DNA of 23,028 nucleotides from CAYUKK01 sp964445305 (GTDB lineage: Bacteria > Acidobacteriota > Aminicenantia > Aminicenantales > UBA8522): positions 1 through 23,028 of the forward strand of contig CAYUKK010000136.1 in NCBI GenBank assembly GCA_964445305.1. The letters are read 5' to 3'. Below the pieces are notes generated by a model. It searched no databases. It saw nothing but the letters and a program-made list of their open reading frames with translations, and was not told the DNA's origin. Positions 21,278-23,028 of this stretch are shown here, in pieces. The stretch's first letter is position 1; every line of letters starts with the position of its first letter. The position numbers and the translations under genes were made by a program.

Positions 21278-22606
21278 ATGCGAATCACCAGAAAGCTCAT
21301 TCTTGGGGTTACTTGGACCATCTTCTTCGCTTTTTTGGCTGCTCCCTCTACTCGGGCCGGCGGCAGCCTGCTCATCAAGAACGGCACAATCCTGACGGTG
21401 ACAGGAGGGGTCTTGCCAAAGGGCGATGTCCTCATCATCGACGGCATCATCCGTCAGGTTGGGCAGAACATCCAAGCGCCGCCCGGGGTCAAGATTATCG
21501 ATGTTTCAGGCAAGTATGTCATGCCGGGCATCATCGATTCCCACACCCATATTGCCCTCTCCGGAACGAACGAAACGGGCGATGTCATCACCGCCGAGGT
21601 CGACATGGCTGATGTCATCCACCCCGAGGACCTGTCCATCCTGACCGCCCTGAGCGGCGGCGTGACCATGGTTCACACCCTCCACGGGAGCGCCAACCCC
21701 ATCGGCGGCCGAAACGTCACCTTAAAATTGAAATGGGGCCGTCCGGCTGAGGAAATGGTTGTCCACGAGGCCACACCAACCTTAAAGTTTGCCCTCGGCG
21801 AAAACCCCAAGCAGGCCAACCGACCTGCGACAACCGCTCCGCCCCGCTACCCCATCTCCAGGATGGGAGTAAACGCCATCATCCGGCGCGAGCTCCTTCG
21901 CGCCAAAAACTACATGGAAGAGTGGGAAAGATATCGCCAGGCCATGAAGGCGAAGAACCCACCGCCAACTCTTCTGCCGCCGCGGCGAGACTTAAGGCTT
22001 GAAACCCTGGCCGACCTGCTCCGGGGCCACCTCGTCGCCCGCTGCCATTCCTACCGCGCCGATGAAACCCTCGAGTTCATCAACCTCGCCAAAGAGTTCG
22101 GGTTCAAGGTGGCCTGTTTCGAGCACATTCCAGAAGCCTATAAAATCGTCCCCGAGCTCCTCTCTCAAGGCATCGGCATTTCCGTTTTCCTGGATAACTG
22201 GGCCTACAAAGTGGAGGCAGAAGAAGGAATCGCCCCCATGGTCGCCTACTGCGCCCAGCATGGCATCGTCGTCTCCATCAACTCCGATAGCAGTGAGCGT
22301 ATCCGGCGGTTGTTTAACGACGCCGCCAAGGCCGTTAAGTACGGCGGCCTCGCCGAGGAAGAGGCGCTTAAGCTCATCACGCTCAACCCGGCCATCCAGC
22401 TCGGGGTCGACAAGATAGCCGGTAGCATTGATGTCGGCAAGCACGGCGATGTGGCCGTCTTTCATGAGCATCCGCTCAGTGCGTACACCCGCTGCGAGAT
22501 GACCATCATTGAAGGCGAAATCTACTTCGACCGCGACCTCTACCTCAAAGAACGGCAGGATAAGGAGCAAGCTGCCAGGCGGTCGGCGGCGCCCAAAAAA
22601 GGATGA
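21278..22606 (+). CDS. exported amidohydrolase, apparently intact metal site
   Basis: 442 residues. Signal peptide: KLILGVTWTIFFAFLAAPSTRAGG. The amidohydrolase fold starts with LLIKNGTILTVTGGVLPKGDVLIIDGIIRQVG. Metal and catalytic residues are complete: His89 and His91 (MPGIIDSHTHI), His257 (ARCHSYRADE), His283 (CFEHIPEAY) and Asp337 (SINSDSSE). The C-terminus has ALKLITLNPAIQLGVDKIAGSIDVGKHGDVAVF, typical of imidazolonepropionase/isoaspartyl-peptidase-like exported hydrolases. The substrate cannot be read from sequence; cyclic amides or peptides are usual. GGAGG lies seven bases before the ATG, 12 bases after the stop of the gene before. It is probably the catalytic member of the trio. Confidence 0.92.
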   Translation: MRITRKLILGVTWTIFFAFLAAPSTRAGGSLLIKNGTILTVTGGVLPKGDVLIIDGIIRQVGQNIQAPPGVKIIDVSGKYVMPGIIDSHTHIALSGTNETGDVITAEVDMADVIHPEDLSILTALSGGVTMVHTLHGSANPIGGRNVTLKLKWGRPAEEMVVHEATPTLKFALGENPKQANRPATTAPPRYPISRMGVNAIIRRELLRAKNYMEEWERYRQAMKAKNPPPTLLPPRRDLRLETLADLLRGHLVARCHSYRADETLEFINLAKEFGFKVACFEHIPEAYKIVPELLSQGIGISVFLDNWAYKVEAEEGIAPMVAYCAQHGIVVSINSDSSERIRRLFNDAAKAVKYGGLAEEEALKLITLNPAIQLGVDKIAGSIDVGKHGDVAVFHEHPLSAYTRCEMTIIEGEIYFDRDLYLKERQDKEQAARRSAAPKKG

Positions 22607-22614
22607 GGTGAGCC

Positions 22615-23028
22615 ATGAAAAGAACTCTCATCGTCATTGTTTTGGCCTTAGCCGTGGGCATCCTTGCCCGCGTGAGCCTTGCTTCCGAGGAAGAATGCAC
22701 GGTCATCAAGGGAGCCCGCATCGTTCCGGTCGTCGGGGAGGACATCACGGAAGGAATGCTCATCATCAGGGCGGGAAAAATTGAAGCTGTCGGAAGAGAC
22801 CTGTCCATTCCACCTGGAGCGAGAATCATCGACGCCACTGGGCTCTCCGCTTACCCTGGAATGATCGATGGCTATTCTTTCCTTGGGCTCTCTGAAATAA
22901 GCTCGATCGCTGCGACCGTCGACTATCGAGAGACAGGACGAATCAACCCCCAGCTCCGCTCAACCGAAGCCCTCCGGCCCGAGTCCATGCACATCCCCAT
23001 CACCCGCTCCAACGGCATAACGGCTGCT
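22615..23028 (+). CDS. exported amidohydrolase-fold protein, N-terminal part, HxH lost
   Basis: Partial: 138 codons are visible before the right edge. Signal peptide: KRTLIVIVLALAVGILARVSLASEE. The start of the amidohydrolase fold follows: CTVIKGARIVPVVGEDITEGMLIIRAGKIEAVGRDLSIPPGARIIDATG, then YPGMIDGYSFLGLSEI, where the family motif PGLIDAHTHLGL is expected. Both metal-binding histidines of HxH are replaced (Gly-Tyr-Ser-Phe). Such HxH-less forms exist in exported tandem pairs in Bacteroidetes and Acidobacteria, so it may be a natural subunit and not a broken gene. The ribosome site GAGGTGA overlaps the preceding stop; the gap is eight bases. Confidence 0.85.
   Translation, partial: MKRTLIVIVLALAVGILARVSLASEEECTVIKGARIVPVVGEDITEGMLIIRAGKIEAVGRDLSIPPGARIIDATGLSAYPGMIDGYSFLGLSEISSIAATVDYRETGRINPQLRSTEALRPESMHIPITRSNGITAA

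Noticed and set aside
20102..21475. Long antisense frame of 457 codons over the first amidohydrolase gene
   Set aside because: No ribosome site or recognisable domains; it mirrors a high-GC coding gene whose signal peptide, motifs and ribosome site are clear.

Overview
The window looks like chromosomal DNA from a deep-branching, probably anaerobic, Gram-negative bacterium. My best guess is Candidatus Aminicenantes or a relative in the Acidobacteriota sphere. This is inference from gene content: DUF4416, DUF1015 beside serA, a PflX-type radical SAM protein, tandem exported amidohydrolases, a DUF362-ferredoxin protein and an outer-membrane barrel. Most ribosome binding sites are strong (AAGGAGG-like), two genes start with TTG, and many neighbours overlap by ATGA. 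I saw no rRNA, tRNA, CRISPR array, insertion sequence or phage gene.

Layout. (1) 1-928: the start of an exported protein leaving the window on the minus strand, its promoter, and a long non-coding stretch with copy A of a repeat and a nested inverted repeat. (2) 929-1477, plus: a DUF4416 protein that meets the next operon tail to tail. (3) 1474-7744, minus: a compact operon in the order class V aminotransferase, serA, DUF1015, cysteine desulfurase, homocysteine methyltransferase domain, pterin-binding methyltransferase domain. It has its own promoter, and copy B of the repeat lies just upstream of that. The enzymes fit serine, sulfur and one-carbon/methionine metabolism. (4) 8097-10517, minus: an M20 peptidase and a DUF362/2[4Fe-4S] protein, with a promoter directly before the latter. 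(5) 10694-11716, plus: a PflX-like radical SAM protein with a twin-arginine-like N-terminus. (6) 11862-14231, plus: an exported GH63-like glycosidase with a good promoter. (7) 14207-16032, minus: a P-loop (HprK-like) protein translationally coupled to phosphosulfolactate synthase (ComA). (8) 16212-18056, minus: an outer-membrane barrel and an HtrA-type protease, with paired palindromes between them. (9) 18246-19466: a flavodoxin (plus) and a UbiE/MenG methyltransferase (minus), convergent. (10) 19628-23028, plus: three tandem exported amidohydrolase-fold proteins. The middle one keeps its metal ligands; the flanking two appear to have lost the HxH motif.

The observations most worth following are the ComA/P-loop kinase pair, the repeat that sits immediately upstream of two promoters, the twin CCAGA-N3-TCTGG palindromes before the barrel gene, the split cobalamin-less methionine synthase, DUF1015 with its ParB/serine-kinase-like DGHHR motif in a serine operon, and the intact amidohydrolase flanked by two degenerate ones. 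I do not see a clear anti-phage or mobile system.
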